64,000 nt of DNA from Lacticaseibacillus daqingensis (lineage in GTDB: Bacteria; Bacillota; Bacilli; Lactobacillales; Lactobacillaceae). The notes below the pieces were generated by a model. That model saw only the letters and a program-made list of their open reading frames with translations. It was not told the origin of the DNA and searched no databases. The stretch spans positions 62,001 through 126,000 of the forward strand of contig NZ_RHOH01000005.1 of NCBI RefSeq assembly GCF_003946115.1. The letters are read 5' to 3'. Position numbers and translations under genes: made by a program. Shown in pieces: positions 22,027-31,526 of this stretch; position 1 is the stretch's first letter, and each line of letters begins with the position of its first letter.

Positions 22027-24471
22027 ATGACCACAGTTGGCCACATGCGCAATGAATTACTCGCCGCATTCCGGCGAAACCCACAGATCGGGTTTTCGAT
22101 CGATTCACTGAAGCGGGCGCTCAAGTTGAGTGATGCCGCGGACTTCAAGGTGTTGGTCCAGGCGCTCGAGGCGCTTTTGAACGACAACCTGATCCACCAG
22201 AACCAAGATGACTTGTACCTGCTTGGCAGCAAGCCAGCGTCGATGCTTGGCGTGTTCCACGGCAACGAAAAAGGCTTCGGCTTCGTTGCGGTGGAAGACC
22301 AGGACAACGACGTCTTCATCGCCCCGCCAAGCACCAATTTTGCCCTGGACGGCGACACGGTCGAGGTCCATGTGACCCGCCAGCCGGCCCCCGGTGACAC
22401 CCGCGGCCCGGAAGGGGAGGTCGTGCGCGTTGTGGAGCGCAAGATCACCCGCCTGGTTGGCGAATACACGCCGCTGTCTGACGGCGAGCGCGCCCGCACC
22501 GGCTTCATCGGGAGCGTCACCAGCCACGAAAAGAAGATGAAGCGCTACCCGGTGCTGGTCAAAGACACCGGCATCACCCCGCAGCTGGGTGACATGCTGC
22601 AGGTCATCATCACGGCCTACCCAGAGCCGGCGCGTCCGGCTGCAATGCTGGGGATGATCGAGTCCGACCTCGGGAACAAAAACGATCCCGGCGTCGACAT
22701 CATGTCCCTAGTGCTGCAAAACGACATCCACGTCGAGTATCCGGAAGACGCCATGGCGCAGGCTAATGAGATCCCGGACCACGTCACCGAGGCTGACCGC
22801 CTCGGCCGCCGCGACATCACGGATCAGCCGGTGGTCACCATTGACGGCGATGATAGCAAGGACTTTGATGATGCCGTCGTGGCTTGGCAGCTGCCCAACG
22901 GCAACTACCACCTCGGCGTGCACATCGCTGACGTGTCCTACTACGTCACGGAAGGCTCCGCGCTCGACAAGGAGACCTATGACCGTGGGACTTCCACGTA
23001 TCTGGTCGACCGCGTCATTCCGATGCTGCCGTTCCGCCTCAGTAACGGTATCTGTTCGCTGAACCCAGACGTGGACCGCCTCGCGATGTCCTGTGATATG
23101 GAGATCGACCCAAGCGGCCACGTGGTCAGCCACGATATCTACCAGAGCGTGATCCGTTCGCACGGGCGCTTGACTTACAACAACGTCAACAAGATCCTGA
23201 CCGACAAGGACGAGGCTCTGCGCGCGCAGTACGCCGACCTGGTGCCGATGCTGGAGCTGATGGGCCAGATGCATGAGGTGCTGTACAGCATGCGCCATAA
23301 TCGCGGCGCCATCGATTTTGAAGAAAACGAAGCCAAGATCATCGTGGACGAAAACGGGCACCCAACCGACATCGTGCTACGCGACCGCGGCCTGTCCGAG
23401 CGCATGATCGAAAGCTTCATGCTCCAGGCCAATGAAACGGTGGCGGAACACTACAGCAAACTGCACCTGCCGTTCCTGTACCGGATCCACGAAACCCCGG
23501 ACGACGACCGCATCAAGGACTTCATCGACTTCTTGGCGACCTTTGGCCTGAATGTGCCGATCAAAAAAGGCACCAAGGTCACCCCGAAGATGCTGCAAGA
23601 CGTCAACACGCAGGTGTCCGGCACGCCGGAAGAGATGATGGTCAACGTCAAGATGCTGCGCAGCCTCAAGCAGGCGCGCTACTCCGAAGACCCGCTCGGG
23701 CACTTCGGGATCGCGGCCGAGTACTACACGCACTTCACCAGCCCGATCCGCCGCTACCCGGATCTGATCGTGCACCGGTTGATTCGCGCTTACGCCGAAC
23801 AGGGCACCGGGGAAGGCATCCAAGCCAAGTGGGCGGAGAAGCTGCCGGCCATCGCCGTGCAGGCCTCCACGCGTGAGCGGCACAGCATCGACGCTGAGCG
23901 CGCCGTGGACGACCTGAAGAAGGCCGAGTTCATGGCCGACAAGGTGGGTGACGAGTTCGATGCCGTGGTCAGCGGCGTCACCAGCTTCGGGATGTTCGTG
24001 GCCCTGCCGAACACAGTGGAAGGCCTCGTGCACATCACCCGCATGAGCGACGACTACTACGCCTTCGTTGAAAGCCAGATGGCGCTGGTCGGCTCGCGCA
24101 CGCACCACATCTACCGCATCGGCCAGCCGTTGCGCGTCAAGCTCGACAACGTGGACGTGGAGCAGCGCCAGGTCGACTTCTCCCTGATCGCTGACAGCAA
24201 CACGCCAACCGCAGACGCGGATGTCATCGCGTTGGCCGAAAGCAATAGCCGCGGGCGCGGCAACGGCGGCCAGGGCCGCCCGGATCGGCGCGGCGGCAAC
24301 AACCAGAACCGCGGCGGCCAAAACCGGCCTGGGAATGGTAACCGCAACGGCGGGCGTGGCGGCAACGGGCCGAGCCAAGGGCATGGCAACGGCCGAGGAT
24401 TTGGCAACACCATCGGCAACCAGCTGTGCAACAGCAATCAGAACCGTAACGGGAATCGGAACAAGCACTAG
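22027..24471 (+). CDS. rnr: ribonuclease R
   Basis: An 814-residue RNase R, a processive 3'-5' exoribonuclease that degrades structured RNA and works with SmpB-tmRNA on stalled messages. Order: winged helix (1-70), cold-shock domains (about 70-240), the catalytic RNB domain with IDGDDSKDFDDAV (about 275-287) and an S1 domain (about 640-720). The last 70 residues are unusual: a Gly/Asn/Arg/Gln-rich low-complexity tail with repeated RGG, RGN and NRNG units instead of the more common Lys-rich tail. The ATG has GAGGGA upstream, and smpB follows 24 nt later. Confidence 0.96.
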   Translation: MTTVGHMRNELLAAFRRNPQIGFSIDSLKRALKLSDAADFKVLVQALEALLNDNLIHQNQDDLYLLGSKPASMLGVFHGNEKGFGFVAVEDQDNDVFIAPPSTNFALDGDTVEVHVTRQPAPGDTRGPEGEVVRVVERKITRLVGEYTPLSDGERARTGFIGSVTSHEKKMKRYPVLVKDTGITPQLGDMLQVIITAYPEPARPAAMLGMIESDLGNKNDPGVDIMSLVLQNDIHVEYPEDAMAQANEIPDHVTEADRLGRRDITDQPVVTIDGDDSKDFDDAVVAWQLPNGNYHLGVHIADVSYYVTEGSALDKETYDRGTSTYLVDRVIPMLPFRLSNGICSLNPDVDRLAMSCDMEIDPSGHVVSHDIYQSVIRSHGRLTYNNVNKILTDKDEALRAQYADLVPMLELMGQMHEVLYSMRHNRGAIDFEENEAKIIVDENGHPTDIVLRDRGLSERMIESFMLQANETVAEHYSKLHLPFLYRIHETPDDDRIKDFIDFLATFGLNVPIKKGTKVTPKMLQDVNTQVSGTPEEMMVNVKMLRSLKQARYSEDPLGHFGIAAEYYTHFTSPIRRYPDLIVHRLIRAYAEQGTGEGIQAKWAEKLPAIAVQASTRERHSIDAERAVDDLKKAEFMADKVGDEFDAVVSGVTSFGMFVALPNTVEGLVHITRMSDDYYAFVESQMALVGSRTHHIYRIGQPLRVKLDNVDVEQRQVDFSLIADSNTPTADADVIALAESNSRGRGNGGQGRPDRRGGNNQNRGGQNRPGNGNRNGGRGGNGPSQGHGNGRGFGNTIGNQLCNSNQNRNGNRNKH

Positions 24472-24495
24472 CATTTTGGCAAAGAAGGTGTGACC

Positions 24496-24969
24496 ATGGC
24501 GAAAAAGATGCAACCCAAGCCCGATAATCTGCTGGCGCAGAACAAGAAGGCGCGCCACGATTACAATATTTTAGAGACCTACGAGGCGGGCATCGCGCTG
24601 ACCGGCACGGAGATCAAGTCCGTGCGCGCCGGCAAGCTTAACCTCAAGGATGGCTTCGCCCGCGTGCGCAACGGTGAGGCCTGGCTCGAAAACGTCCACA
24701 TCACCCCCTACAAGGAAGGCAACCAGTTCAACGTCGACCCGCTGCGCAACCGCAAGCTGCTGTTGCACAAGCGCGAGATCCGCAAGCTGGAAGTCGCTTT
24801 GACCCAGCAGGGCCTGACCATCGTGCCGCTGAAAGCGTACCTGAAGCACGGCTATGCGAAGGTGCTGATCGGCGTTGCCCAAGGGAAGAAGCTCTACGAT
24901 AAGCGCGAGGCCTTGAAGCAAAAGGACCAAAAGCGCGACATCGCCCGGGCGATGAAGGAACGGTACTAG
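24496..24969 (+). CDS. smpB: SsrA-binding protein SmpB
   Basis: A protein of about 157 residues, the partner of tmRNA in rescue of stalled ribosomes. The OB-like core shows [31 protein letters not shown] and ENVHITPY, and the basic C-terminal tail ([22 protein letters not shown]) that enters the ribosome is intact. The ATG at 24496 lies 7 nt after GAAGG and is preferred to a GTG at 24490. It pairs functionally with rnr just upstream. Confidence 0.96.
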   Translation: MAKKMQPKPDNLLAQNKKARHDYNILETYEAGIALTGTEIKSVRAGKLNLKDGFARVRNGEAWLENVHITPYKEGNQFNVDPLRNRKLLLHKREIRKLEVALTQQGLTIVPLKAYLKHGYAKVLIGVAQGKKLYDKREALKQKDQKRDIARAMKERY

Positions 24970-24973
24970 GAAG

Positions 24974-24998
24974 ACGCCTCCGTGTGAGGCGTTTTTTT
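24974..24998 (+). terminator. terminator of rnr-smpB
   Basis: ACGCCTC and GAGGCGT form a 7-bp stem with a CGTGT loop, followed by seven T residues. Confidence 0.9.
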
Positions 24999-25028
24999 CG
25001 TGCCGTGCCAGGCGCCCTGATTGTGCTG

Positions 25029-25054
25029 TGAAAGCGATTAATATATGTTATCCT
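25029..25054 (+). promoter_or_regulatory. possible promoter with cre-like site
   Basis: TGAAAGCGATTAAT at 25029-25042 matches the first 12 positions of the CcpA site TGWAANCGNTNWCA but not its last two. An extended -10-like TGTTATCCT follows at 25046-25054. It would drive the 105-residue protein gene. The assignment is weak. Confidence 0.3.
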
Positions 25055-25093
25055 AGCATTAACTTAACGACCGATCAGCGAAGGGGATCAAAC

Positions 25094-25411
25094 ATGACAC
25101 GGCATACGCGGGGACGCTTGAATCGAATTTTGCTCACCATTGAGATCGCGCTCATGGTCAGCTTCTTGGTAGGCCACGCCACGCCGAATCTGGCCGTCCG
25201 GTGTCGCCTCCTGACGATGGGACACCCGCTCGCCGCGGTGACCGCGGATATCGTTGTGAAAAAAACGGCTGCGGATGTGCCGGACCACCGGCTGTATGAG
25301 GTCCGGCCGGGGCCGCGCAACCGTGATGGCAGTGGCGATTTTGCGCTCGACACGTACACGGTCAAGCGGGTGGGGCTGAGCTTTGCCACGCTTGACTTGT
25401 TTGATGACTGA
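25094..25411 (+). CDS. small secreted or membrane-anchored protein, unknown
   Basis: A 105-residue protein I do not recognise. A basic N-terminus (MTRHTRGRLNR) is followed by one hydrophobic segment (ILLTIEIALMVSFLVG), a signal peptide or anchor, and then about 75 residues predicted outside the membrane. The ATG at 25094 has AAGGGG upstream and is preferred to an in-frame ATG at 25028 that lies in the promoter region. It stands alone between smpB and a long hairpin at 25539-25585. Confidence 0.5.
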   Translation: MTRHTRGRLNRILLTIEIALMVSFLVGHATPNLAVRCRLLTMGHPLAAVTADIVVKKTAADVPDHRLYEVRPGPRNRDGSGDFALDTYTVKRVGLSFATLDLFDD

Positions 25412-25538
25412 TTGGGGCGAACGCGTACCAGCCGAAGACACTGGGCATTGAAGGTGCGACAAGATGCTAAGGGCGTGCGTCTGGGCCGTCTGTTGATGCT
25501 AGTTAGGCGTGACGAGTCACAGGAGATAAAAGCGAAAG

Positions 25539-25585
25539 CGGCGAAGGGCTCCGGACTGCATGATGCAGTTCGGGGTCCTTCGCCG
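25539..25585. other. 22-bp perfect-length hairpin between convergent genes
   Basis: Arms 25539-25560 and 25564-25585 form 22 pairs with three G-T wobbles and a 3-nt loop. On the minus strand a T-rich CTTTCGCTTTTATC follows, so it may end the small membrane protein transcript. The plus side has no T-run. Confidence 0.75.
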
Positions 25586-25613
25586 TTGTACCTTTGTTGA
25601 TGGGGATACCAGG

Positions 25614-25784
25614 CTACGCGCCCGCCAAAATCCACAAGCCGACCCCAATTATGACGCCGATCGTCCCTAACCGAACCAGCCGCTGGCCCACGATGAAATG
25701 ATCGTGGCGTTTCAAGTAAATGCCGATTACGAGCAGAACTGCCGCAATCTCGCTCACGATAAAGCGTGTGGTGTCATTATTCAT
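25614..25784 (-). CDS. small two-helix membrane protein
   Basis: A 56-residue protein starting MNNDTTRF. Two hydrophobic helices (VSEIAAVLLVIGIYL and LGTIGVIIGVGLWILAG) are joined by a short basic loop. The ATG at 25784 was preferred over an in-frame start at 25907, which would overlap the stop of the upstream gene. The ribosome site is weak (TGGG). I do not recognise a family. It lies downstream of the beta-lactamase-fold hydrolase gene on the same strand. Confidence 0.45.
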   Translation of the reverse strand: MNNDTTRFIVSEIAAVLLVIGIYLKRHDHFIVGQRLVRLGTIGVIIGVGLWILAGA

Positions 25785-25896
25785 CAGTAAACCCAACTTT
25801 TTGATTGAATTGTAACCCTTTTCGTTAAGGCGTTCAATCAGCTTTCGTGACCTAAGGCCGAGGACGCCTTTTTTAGGGGCGTCAAGCTGAGATGCG

Positions 25897-27129
25897 CTAG
25901 TCCTCATCCAGCGTGTAGTACAAGTCCTTTTCGGGCATCAGCACCTCTGCGCGCGTCTGTGCATCCAACGCTTCGGCCTCGCGCTCGGGGTGGAAGCTGT
26001 GCCATGGGATCACGAGCTGCGGCGCGACAAGCTGGGCCAGGGTGACGAGGTCCTCACGCGTGGCGTGTCCGGAGCAGGACAGGAAGGTCAGCGGGATCTG
26101 CTGGGCCGCCAAAAAGTCCTGCAGCTGCTTGAAGCGGGGATCGTAATCACCCAGCGGTTCGCCGTTGCTGTGCAGGTAGTTGCTGACAGGCAGTTGGGTG
26201 AGCCAGTCGCGGTGCGCGAAGGTCGTTTCCAGCAGGTAGGCGGTGGGTGTTTGCGCCAGTTCGGCCAGAGTGATCGTCTCCCCGATGATGAGGTCGGGGG
26301 TCAGGCCGGTCATTTTACGCAAAATGCGCGCGTCTGTGGGCTCCCACACCATTTTGCGACCAGCCTTATGTGCCGCTGTCTGAATCGCGGCCAGGCGCTC
26401 GTAATTGCGCTGATAGGGGTTGATGACCACCAGCGCCGGGGCGGCCTGCAGTAGTTCAACAAGCCGGGTCTGCAGGGCCATCTCGGTCAGCGGGGCGCTG
26501 GGGTGGGCCTGATCCTCAACCGGTGTTGCAGTGTCAAAGGAGTAGGTGGTGCCCTCAAGCATGAACATCGCGAGCTTCTGGTCGGCCATCTGCTTGGCCC
26601 AGGCCAGCACGCGGTCGCGGTGCGGCCCATCGAGGCGCACATCCCCGGAATGCGCATAAGCCCGTCGACCGTCGGAGACCAAAAGCGCCATGATACCGGG
26701 TTCATCGTGGTCGGAAGCAAACCCGGTCACGCTGAACGCGCCGACCTGAACCGGCGTGTCAAACGCCATCGGATGAAGATTGGCGACTGGCTTTTCGATG
26801 CCGGCATCGATCAGGAGCTGATACAGGTGGTAGCTCGGGGCGCTGAGGTACACGGGAATATCTGTCTGCAAGTACTGCAAGGCGCCCATGTGGTCGATGT
26901 GCAGGTGGGAGATGAAGATGGCCTCGTGGGCAAAGCGCTTGGGCTGGTCGGGCAGTAGCAACTCGGGGACGTTGGGCAACTTGCCCGCCGCGATGGCGCT
27001 GGCCACCGTTTCATCGGTGAGGTCAGCGGCCACGCCGAAGTCCATCAGGATGCGGCTGTCGCCCTTGGTGAATTCGACGATGTTGCCGCCGATCGTGTTG
27101 AGGCCGTTCAAAAATCTGACTTGTGTCAT
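25897..27129 (-). CDS. MBL-fold metallo-hydrolase
   Basis: A 410-residue metallo-beta-lactamase-fold enzyme. The zinc site is clear: SHLHIDHMG (HxHxDH, about residue 85), a second Asp/His set in YAHSGDVRLDG, and a late SCSGHATREDL and WHSFHPE that resemble RNase J-type beta-CASP proteins. Function could be an RNA- or small-molecule hydrolase; it is shorter than RNase J. The ATG at 27129 was chosen because GGAAGG precedes it closely; an in-frame start lies at 27213. No operon partner is clear. Confidence 0.75.
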   Translation of the reverse strand: MTQVRFLNGLNTIGGNIVEFTKGDSRILMDFGVAADLTDETVASAIAAGKLPNVPELLLPDQPKRFAHEAIFISHLHIDHMGALQYLQTDIPVYLSAPSYHLYQLLIDAGIEKPVANLHPMAFDTPVQVGAFSVTGFASDHDEPGIMALLVSDGRRAYAHSGDVRLDGPHRDRVLAWAKQMADQKLAMFMLEGTTYSFDTATPVEDQAHPSAPLTEMALQTRLVELLQAAPALVVINPYQRNYERLAAIQTAAHKAGRKMVWEPTDARILRKMTGLTPDLIIGETITLAELAQTPTAYLLETTFAHRDWLTQLPVSNYLHSNGEPLGDYDPRFKQLQDFLAAQQIPLTFLSCSGHATREDLVTLAQLVAPQLVIPWHSFHPEREAEALDAQTRAEVLMPEKDLYYTLDED

Positions 27130-27219
27130 GGAACCTTCCTTTCTGAATTGGAACCGGGGTAACAGTTTAATGTAGCACAGAACGGCAGGGGTAGCGAGGG
27201 TGGGCTTGCGCACCCAAAT

Positions 27220-27250
27220 AAAAAACCGCCGCCCGGTCAGGGGAGGCGGT
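27220..27250 (-). terminator. terminator of the ugp operon
   Basis: On the minus strand ACCGCC pairs with GGCGGT around a 14-nt loop and six T residues follow. It lies about 40 nt behind the last gene. Confidence 0.8.
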
Positions 27251-27290
27251 TGCCCATTGCTTACGCCAAAGCAGTGAGGGAAAGTGCTGG

Positions 27291-28595
27291 CTAGTTGTTA
27301 TCCTTGATGATCTGCTTCGTCTTGGTCTGCAGGTCACCCATGGCTTTTTCTGGCGTCTCGCTCTTGGTCAGCATCGCGTCAACGGCGCTCAGCAGGTTGT
27401 TGCGGTATTCCGTGAAGCCGATGAATGCGGTGGATTGGAAGCCACCTGGCAGGGACTTGACGGATGCTTCAGAGGTGGGGTCCTTCTTCAGGAAGGCCTG
27501 GAAGTCGGCATCTTGAACGGCAGACTTGCGCAACGGTACGTAACCCGTGGCTTCTGCCCACTTGATGGTTTCCTTCTTGCTCATCAGGAACTTCATGAAG
27601 GCCCAGGCGCCTTTTTGCTGGTCGGTGGAAGCGGACTTGAACATCACGATATCGTTGCCGGCCAGTTCCGTCGCAGACTTGCCCTTGTAGGTTGGCAGTG
27701 GCATCGTGCCCCAGTCAAGATCTTTCGGGGCGCCGGTCTTCATGTGGGAGACCCCAGCGGAGGACCCAACGTAGAACAGGGTCTTACCAGAGGTGAAGGC
27801 CTTGTCGCCGTAGATGTCTTCACCGGCGGTCTTGGCTTCACCCTTTTGGATCATATCCCAGATGAAGTGGGTCGCTTCAAGTGTTTGCTTGGTGTTGAGG
27901 TTGGCCTGGAAGGACTTGCCTTTCGTCGCCACCAGCGCGTTGCCGGCCTGGCGGGCCAAGCCTTCGAGTTCCATGTCGAAGGACTTGTCAAACCCAACGG
28001 CCATCACGCCCTTGGCTTTCAAAGCAGGGGCCATCGCTTGGATGTCTTCCCAGCTCTTCGGCATCTTAACGCCGAGCTGGTCCATCAGCGTCTTGTTGTA
28101 GTACATGATCCGCGTGGACTTGGAGAATGGAATGGAGTAGTACTTGCCCTGATACTTGGAGCTTGAGATGAAGGCCGGGTAGATGTCCTTCAGGTCGCTC
28201 GCGGACAGCTTGTCAGCCCCGTCGATCATGTACGGATCAAGTGGGGTGATGAAGCCATTCTTCACGTAATCTGGGACCGTGGTGTAGGTAGTCTGTGAGA
28301 TCGTTGGCAGGCTCTTACTCTTGGCGCCAGCCATGATCTTTTGCTGCAAAGCGGTGTAGTCGCCTTGCGCCGTGCCCTTCACAACGTACTTATCTTGGGA
28401 GCCATTGAAGTCTTTGATGATGCTATCCAGCGCCTTAGCGTAAGGGCCGTTCATGCCGTGCCAGAAGGTAATGGTGACCTTCTTGTCACTCGTTGACTTA
28501 TCGGCAGTTTTGCCAGTGCTGCAACCGGCAAGGGTCAGGCCCAGTGCCAATGCAGAAATGCCGAGTAATGACTTTCCCCAAACAGTCTTTTTCAT
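27291..28595 (-). CDS. ugpB: ABC transporter substrate-binding lipoprotein, UgpB-like
   Basis: A 434-residue extracellular binding protein. It has a lipoprotein signal (LALGLTLAGC, lipid-modified Cys at residue 25). The mature part opens with VTITFWHGMNGPYAKALDSI and contains YVGSSAGVSHM, both resembling the sn-glycerol-3-phosphate binding protein UgpB more than maltose-type proteins. Substrate is therefore probably glycerol-3-phosphate or a glycerophosphodiester, though another sugar is possible. AAGGAT-type ribosome site precedes the ATG. It is the last gene of a four-gene minus-strand operon. Confidence 0.85.
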   Translation of the reverse strand: MKKTVWGKSLLGISALALGLTLAGCSTGKTADKSTSDKKVTITFWHGMNGPYAKALDSIIKDFNGSQDKYVVKGTAQGDYTALQQKIMAGAKSKSLPTISQTTYTTVPDYVKNGFITPLDPYMIDGADKLSASDLKDIYPAFISSSKYQGKYYSIPFSKSTRIMYYNKTLMDQLGVKMPKSWEDIQAMAPALKAKGVMAVGFDKSFDMELEGLARQAGNALVATKGKSFQANLNTKQTLEATHFIWDMIQKGEAKTAGEDIYGDKAFTSGKTLFYVGSSAGVSHMKTGAPKDLDWGTMPLPTYKGKSATELAGNDIVMFKSASTDQQKGAWAFMKFLMSKKETIKWAEATGYVPLRKSAVQDADFQAFLKKDPTSEASVKSLPGGFQSTAFIGFTEYRNNLLSAVDAMLTKSETPEKAMGDLQTKTKQIIKDNN

Positions 28596-28604
28596 GAGTC
28601 GTAC

Positions 28605-29426
28605 TCATCCTTTCAATCCAGCCTTGGAAATACCAGCAATAATGTATTTTTGTAGGAACATGTACAGGATCACCATCGGAATGATGACGAACGTGGAGGC
28701 CGCCATGAGTAACTGGTACTCTGTGCCGGCATCCGTGGTGAAGGCTTGCAGCCCCACCGGCAGTGTGCGCATCGTTTCGGTGTTGGTGACGATCAACGGC
28801 CACATGAAGGCATTCCATGAGCCGATGACTTGAAGTACGGTGACGGCAGTGATGGTCGATTTACTCATCGGCACCAGCACGGTCCAGAGGTACTTCCAGT
28901 CTGTCGCACCGTCCATTTTGGCGGCGTAATAGATCTGCTCTGGGGTGGACTGGAACGCTTGCCGAAGCGTAAAGACGGTGAAGAAGCTGGCCAGCCACGG
29001 CACGATGAGCGCCGCGTAGTGGTCGATCATCCCGAGCTTGGATAGGGTCACAAAGTTGGGAATGATCAGCATTTCGCCTGGAATCATCATCGTCCCTAAA
29101 AAGATGACGAAAATCAGGTTCTTGCCGAAGAACTTCAGCCGCGCGAAGGCGAACGCGGCGAGGATACTCGTGAACAGCTGGCCGACCGTGGTGACACTGG
29201 TAACGACCACGCTGTTGACGAAGTAGCGGGCAAACGGGGCTTCGCTCCAGGCCTTGATGTAGTTGCCCCACTGCAGGGACTTCGGGATCCAGATCGGGGG
29301 CACCTTGATGGTTTCAGGTGCGGTCTTGAGCGAGGTGGACAGCATCCACAGAAATGGGATCAGCATCGTGATGGCGCCCAGGGTCACAATTGCGTATAAC
29401 AGGATCTTACTCAGTTTTTTAGCCAT
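28605..29426 (-). CDS. ugpE: ABC transporter permease, UgpE-like
   Basis: A 273-residue MalG/UgpE-type permease with six membrane helices. The EAA loop that docks on the ATPase is seen as YYAAKMDGATDWKYLWTVLVPM near residue 190. AGGAGGG precedes the ATG. The gene is 9 nt after the partner permease and 9 nt before the binding-protein gene, so the operon is tightly packed. It forms the membrane channel with UgpA. Confidence 0.87.
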   Translation of the reverse strand: MAKKLSKILLYAIVTLGAITMLIPFLWMLSTSLKTAPETIKVPPIWIPKSLQWGNYIKAWSEAPFARYFVNSVVVTSVTTVGQLFTSILAAFAFARLKFFGKNLIFVIFLGTMMIPGEMLIIPNFVTLSKLGMIDHYAALIVPWLASFFTVFTLRQAFQSTPEQIYYAAKMDGATDWKYLWTVLVPMSKSTITAVTVLQVIGSWNAFMWPLIVTNTETMRTLPVGLQAFTTDAGTEYQLLMAASTFVIIPMVILYMFLQKYIIAGISKAGLKG

Positions 29427-29435
29427 AGCGCCCTC

Positions 29436-30329
29436 CTAGTAGTGCACATGCTTGCGCGAGTACCACATCTGAACGAGGGTCACGAGCAAGATGAGGAAGA
29501 ACAGGACAACGCCGCTGGCCGCTGCGACTGGGTACTTGTATTCCGTGTAGAACTTCTGGTAGAGGTAATACACGATGGTCAAGTCGGCCTTGCCGGGGCC
29601 AGGGGTCCCTTGGAACAAGGCGAAGATCTGATCGAAGACCTTGAAGGAGCCGATAATGCCGTTGACCGACACCAAGAAGGTGATCGGCGACAACAGGGGG
29701 ATCGTGACGTTCCAGAAGCGCTGAAGGGCGTTGGCCCCATCGATTTCGGCCGCGTTGTAGTAGCCCTTGTCGATGTTATTCAGCCCCACGAGGAACAGAA
29801 TGATGTTGAACCCCAGCCCCTTCCAGATACTCATGATGATCAGGGCGAGCAGCGAGTAGTGCGGGTTCGTCAGCCAGTTGATCGGGTGCACCCCGAAGAA
29901 CCCAAGGAAGTAGTTCATCAGCCCGTAATCGGAGTGATAGATCCAGTTCCACACCATCGCGATCGCAACGGTGCTCGTGACGAACGGCAGGAAGTAAACG
30001 GTGCGGAAAAAGCCTGAGAACACCTTGATCTGGTTGAGTAGCAAGGCGATGACCAGCGACAAGATGACGGTGGTCGGCACCACGCCAGCAACGAAAATCA
30101 GGGTGTTGCGCACGGCTAGGTGAAAGTCCGGATCGTTCCATAGGTACAGGAAGTTATCGAACCCGAGGCCGCCCACCTCATCCGTGTAGAAATTGTAATC
30201 CTTGTAAAAACTCATCAGGAAGCTGGAGATGATCGGCCAGATGTTGAACATCACGGTAATCACCAGCATCGGGAGGAGGTACAGCAGGGCCTTCAGCGAG
30301 GATTTGATCGTCGGTTTCTCATTGATCAT
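29436..30329 (-). CDS. ugpA: ABC transporter permease, UgpA-like
   Basis: A protein of about 297 residues, MalF/UgpA type, with six membrane helices and the EAA loop YYNAAEIDGANALQRFWNVTIPL near residue 200. The ATG at 30329 was chosen; a TTG at 30344 in the same frame is possible. Either start overlaps the end of the ATPase gene, so translation is coupled. It pairs with UgpE. Confidence 0.87.
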   Translation of the reverse strand: MINEKPTIKSSLKALLYLLPMLVITVMFNIWPIISSFLMSFYKDYNFYTDEVGGLGFDNFLYLWNDPDFHLAVRNTLIFVAGVVPTTVILSLVIALLLNQIKVFSGFFRTVYFLPFVTSTVAIAMVWNWIYHSDYGLMNYFLGFFGVHPINWLTNPHYSLLALIIMSIWKGLGFNIILFLVGLNNIDKGYYNAAEIDGANALQRFWNVTIPLLSPITFLVSVNGIIGSFKVFDQIFALFQGTPGPGKADLTIVYYLYQKFYTEYKYPVAAASGVVLFFLILLVTLVQMWYSRKHVHY

Positions 30330-31380
30330 GGCTGTCACCGCCAAAGATCAAGGCGCCGGCCTCATCAAAGAGGAAGAACCCCGCTTTCGTCAGGAAGAAA
30401 TCGCCTTCCGTCTGGGCTTGCGGCAGGTCCGCCATTTCGGTGGACAGCAGCACCTCACCGTTGTAGCTGAGCTCGGCCGTGGCTTCGCGGCCGTACTTTT
30501 GCGCGTGACGCAGGCCCGCGTGAATGGCCGCGACCATACCTTGGCCGTTATCGAACGGCACGATCGCTTCGCTGCGAACGCCAGCGGTGACGGCGCGCGC
30601 AAGGATGCTTGCCGGCACGCTGGCGACCAGGTCGGCCTTGAGCGCTTCGGCTGGCAGGGTGTTAATGACCGGCTCGCCGATGAACTTCGCCACGAACAGG
30701 TTGCTCGGTTCTTCGTACAGCGCCGTTGGGGTACTGAACTGCTGAATCGTGCCGTGAGCCAAGACCATGATGTTGTCCGAGATGTGCAGGGCTTCATCCT
30801 GGTCATGGGTGACGAAAATCGTAGTCACGCCGGTTTCGCGCTGAATGCGACGAATCTCCTGACGCATCTCGATCCGCAGGCGCGCATCGAGGTTCGACAG
30901 CGGTTCGTCGAGGAGCAGCAGGGACGGGGACTTCGCCAGCGCGCGCGCAATGGCGACACGCTGTTGTTGCCCACCGGAGAGCTCGCCGGGCTTCTTGTCG
31001 AGCTGATCGTCGACGTGCACCAGCTTGGCCAGCTCCTCCGCGCGCTTGTAGCGCTCGGCCTTCTTGACTTTTTGCATCTTGAGCGGAAATGCGATGTTAT
31101 CGCGCACGCTCAGGTGCGGGTACAGGGCATAGTTTTGGAAGACCATGCCGACTTTGCGCGCCAGGGCGTCTTTTTTGGTCACGTCATCGTCGCCAAAAAA
31201 AATCTGCCCCTTGGTCGCGGGCAGCAATCCTGAAATCAGGTTCAGGGTCGTTGTCTTGCCACCGCCACTTGGGCCTAAGAGGGAAACAAGGGACCCATCC
31301 GGAATCTCAAAATTGAGATGCTTCAGGGTGTCTTTTTTGCCGTCGTAGGACAAAGTGACGTCTTTAAACGTTACTTTCAA
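30319..31380 (-). CDS. ugpC: ABC transporter ATP-binding protein, UgpC/MsmK-like
   Basis: A protein of about 353 residues energising the importer. Walker A GPSGGGKTT (about residue 36), signature LSGGQQQR, Walker [14 protein letters not shown] and the switch His in VTHDQDEA are intact, and a MalK-type regulatory domain (about 235-353) follows. The TTG at 31380 was preferred over an ATG at 31398 because AAGGAG lies 9 nt before the TTG and inside the longer version; no site precedes the ATG. It is the first gene of the operon ugpC-A-E-B. The upstream gap contains a structured element at 31527-31614. Confidence 0.88.
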   Translation of the reverse strand: MKVTFKDVTLSYDGKKDTLKHLNFEIPDGSLVSLLGPSGGGKTTTLNLISGLLPATKGQIFFGDDDVTKKDALARKVGMVFQNYALYPHLSVRDNIAFPLKMQKVKKAERYKRAEELAKLVHVDDQLDKKPGELSGGQQQRVAIARALAKSPSLLLLDEPLSNLDARLRIEMRQEIRRIQRETGVTTIFVTHDQDEALHISDNIMVLAHGTIQQFSTPTALYEEPSNLFVAKFIGEPVINTLPAEALKADLVASVPASILARAVTAGVRSEAIVPFDNGQGMVAAIHAGLRHAQKYGREATAELSYNGEVLLSTEMADLPQAQTEGDFFLTKAGFFLFDEAGALIFGGDSHDQ

Positions 31381-31526
31381 CCCGGTTCGCTCCTTCATCT
31401 GTAGATCGGTCTAGTGCCATCAGTGCCGTCGGATGTCACCACCGCAATGGTAGCAAAGAACGTCGCCGCACACAAGATGTTGTGGCTAGTCAAAAGGATT
31501 GTTTTGGCTTGATTGAATCGATATTT

